DNA of 64,000 nt from Williamsia sp. CHRR-6. Its GTDB lineage: Bacteria > Actinomycetota > Actinomycetes > Mycobacteriales > Mycobacteriaceae. Made by a program: the position numbers and the translations under genes. Below are positions 62,798-64,000 of this stretch, in pieces (position 1 is the stretch's first letter; each line of letters starts with the position of its first letter). Below the pieces are notes generated by a model. It was given only the letters and a program-made list of their open reading frames with translations, ran no database searches and had not been told where the DNA came from. Location: NCBI RefSeq assembly GCF_018474015.1, contig NZ_JAHCSG010000001.1:1-64000 (forward strand), in the 5' to 3' direction.

Positions 62798-63808
62798 TCA
62801 GCCACTCGCAGTCGGGGTAGCCGACCCAGAGGCGCTCTCGCCTGCACCGGGCTCTGCGTCGCGACCACCCGACCCGGTGGCCACCGACTCGCCGGTGTCG
62901 GGTTCGCCGACTGTCTCGTCGTCAGACCGGCTCGACCGGTTGCGGTACACCTGCGCCGATGTCTCCCGGCCCTTGGGCGCGAGGACGACGTAGGCCACCG
63001 CGCAGGCGAAGACGAGCGCCGCGGTGAACAGGTTGATCCGGATACCGAAGATGTGGGTGGCCGCGTCGTCACGCAACATCTCGATGAAGAATCGGCCGAC
63101 GCAGTACCCGGCCACGTAGAGCGCGAACAGTCGACCGTGGCCGATGCGCAGCCGACGGTCGACGACCACGAGCACCACCACGATCAGCAGGTTCCACAGC
63201 AGCTCGTAAAGGAAGGTGGGCTGCACGATCGCGACGACCCTGCCGGTGGATACGCCGTCGATCAGGTTGGGGCCGACGTTGCCGCTGCTGTCGGACCTCT
63301 CGTAGATCTTCAAACCCCACGGCAGGCTGGTGGGTCCGCCGTAGAGCTCCTGGTTGAAGTAGTTGCCCACCCGACCGATGGCCTGCGCCAACAGGATCGG
63401 GGGCGCGATCGCGTCGCCGAAGGGCGGCAGTTTGATGCCTGCGCGTCGTGCCCCGATCCAGGCGCCGACCCCACCGAGGGCCACCGCACCCCAGATGCCC
63501 AGCCCACCGTCCCAGATCTTGACCGCGTCGATCGGCGACTTGGGGCCGTCGCCGAAGTAGGTGTTCCAGTCGGTGGCCAGGTGATAAAGCCGACCACCGA
63601 GCAGACCGAACGGGACGGCCCAGATGGCGATGTCGAGGACTTCGCCGTCGCGTCCGCCGCGGGCCTGCCAGCGCTTGTTGCCCCACCAGACCGCGACGAT
63701 GATGCCGGTGATGATGCATAGCGCGTAGGCGCGGATGGGGAAACCCCCGAGGTGCCAGACCCCCTGCTGCGGGCTGGGGATGTAGGCCAGGACGGTCGGG
63801 TCGCTCAC
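62798..63808 (-). CDS. lgt: prolipoprotein diacylglyceryl transferase
   Basis: A 336-residue inner-membrane enzyme that adds diacylglycerol to the lipobox cysteine of prolipoproteins such as the LivK-type protein here. Several membrane segments are seen, the Lgt signature [17 protein letters not shown] is intact, with the conserved H/Y and LYELLWN loop regions. The last ~45 residues are a Ser/Glu/Gly-rich acidic tail, common in actinobacterial Lgt. The GTG start (63806-63808) overlaps the trpA stop as GTGA, the usual trpA-lgt arrangement in this order. Confidence 0.96.
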   Translation of the reverse strand: MSDPTVLAYIPSPQQGVWHLGGFPIRAYALCIITGIIVAVWWGNKRWQARGGRDGEVLDIAIWAVPFGLLGGRLYHLATDWNTYFGDGPKSPIDAVKIWDGGLGIWGAVALGGVGAWIGARRAGIKLPPFGDAIAPPILLAQAIGRVGNYFNQELYGGPTSLPWGLKIYERSDSSGNVGPNLIDGVSTGRVVAIVQPTFLYELLWNLLIVVVLVVVDRRLRIGHGRLFALYVAGYCVGRFFIEMLRDDAATHIFGIRINLFTAALVFACAVAYVVLAPKGRETSAQVYRNRSSRSDDETVGEPDTGESVATGSGGRDAEPGAGESASGSATPTASG

Positions 63809-64000
63809 CGTGCCACAGTAGCCGAGGGTGCACTGGCCGAACGCACGCCGACGGCGAGCTCGGCGACGAGGTCGCTCAACGCGCTGCCACCGGCCTCGAC
63901 GGCGCTCACCAGGGCGGATCCGACGATCACGCCGTCGGCGTAGGCCGCTATCTCGGCGGCCTGGGCACCGCTGCGCACGCCGAGTCCGACGCCGATGGGG
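63805..64000 (-). CDS. trpA: tryptophan synthase alpha subunit (C-terminal fragment, cut by the window edge)
   Basis: Sixty-four codons plus stop of the 3' end are present. The translation reads [20 protein letters not shown] and then [18 protein letters not shown], the conserved phosphate-binding end of the TrpA barrel (GVGxGxR and GSAxV). The TGA stop at 63805-63807 overlaps the lgt GTG. The rest lies beyond position 64000. Confidence 0.93.
   Translation of the reverse strand, partial: PIGVGLGVRSGAQAAEIAAYADGVIVGSALVSAVEAGGSALSDLVAELAVGVRSASAPSATVAR

Overview
The window is dense, high-GC actinobacterial DNA. Gene order matches the chromosomal backbone of Mycobacteriales: tyrS-mpg-Trm112-lipase/ligase; the arg operon; pheST; infC-rpmI-rplT; uvrA; uvrB; coaE-rpsA-polA; pdtaR; tesB-pyk; gltBD-lgt-trpA. 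The CoaE-GrpB fusion, the lipase/acyl-CoA ligase fusion like Rv1683, the cAMP-binding-type universal stress protein and the MCE protein also point to this order. Gordonia, Rhodococcus or a close relative is the best guess, by inference from gene content only.

Layout. Positions 1-390 hold the promoter and boxA-type leader of an rRNA operon reading off the left edge, with 16S just outside. From 390 to 5641 (minus strand) lie tyrS, mpg, a Trm112-like gene and the bifunctional lipase/acyl-CoA ligase. From 5737 to 14333 is an overlapping arginine operon, argC-J-B-D-F-R-G-H. pheS/pheT, a SpoU methyltransferase and rplT/rpmI/infC follow; infC starts at an AUC codon behind a structured leader. From 20.6 to 32.3 kb are DNA repair and housekeeping genes: DUF1844, uvrA, an MBL hydrolase, a HelD-type helicase, a USP, uvrB, DUF402 and coaE. 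An orphan MCE gene, rpsA, a methyltransferase and polA follow. From 39.4 to 45.1 kb is a branched-chain amino acid type ABC importer (livHMGF, with its binding protein convergent), then pdtaR and a tRNA with a CAA anticodon.

The accessory highlight is 46.4-53.3 kb: a complete mycosporine-like amino acid (MAA, UV sunscreen) cluster. It holds a divergent TetR regulator, a HAD-fold protein lacking the catalytic aspartates, 2-demethyl-4-deoxygadusol synthase (mysA), its O-methyltransferase (mysB), the ATP-grasp glycine ligase (mysC), a D-Ala-D-Ala-ligase-like second amino acid ligase (mysD) and a TauD-type Fe(II)/2-oxoglutarate dioxygenase. mysA to the dioxygenase are translationally coupled or a few bases apart. 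The first four enzymes should turn sedoheptulose 7-phosphate into a disubstituted MAA of the shinorine/porphyra-334 class. The pseudo-HAD and the TauD enzyme are extra parts without a known role in MAA synthesis and are the best candidates for new biology.

The right end (53.4-64 kb, minus strand) returns to the backbone: a small membrane protein, tesB, pyk, gltD-gltB, lgt and the 3' end of trpA. Several genes (argC, MBL hydrolase, uvrB, DUF402, polA) have a -10-like hexamer 6-7 nt before the start codon, which suggests leaderless mRNAs. All function calls come from reading translated sequence and remembered families; no database search was run.
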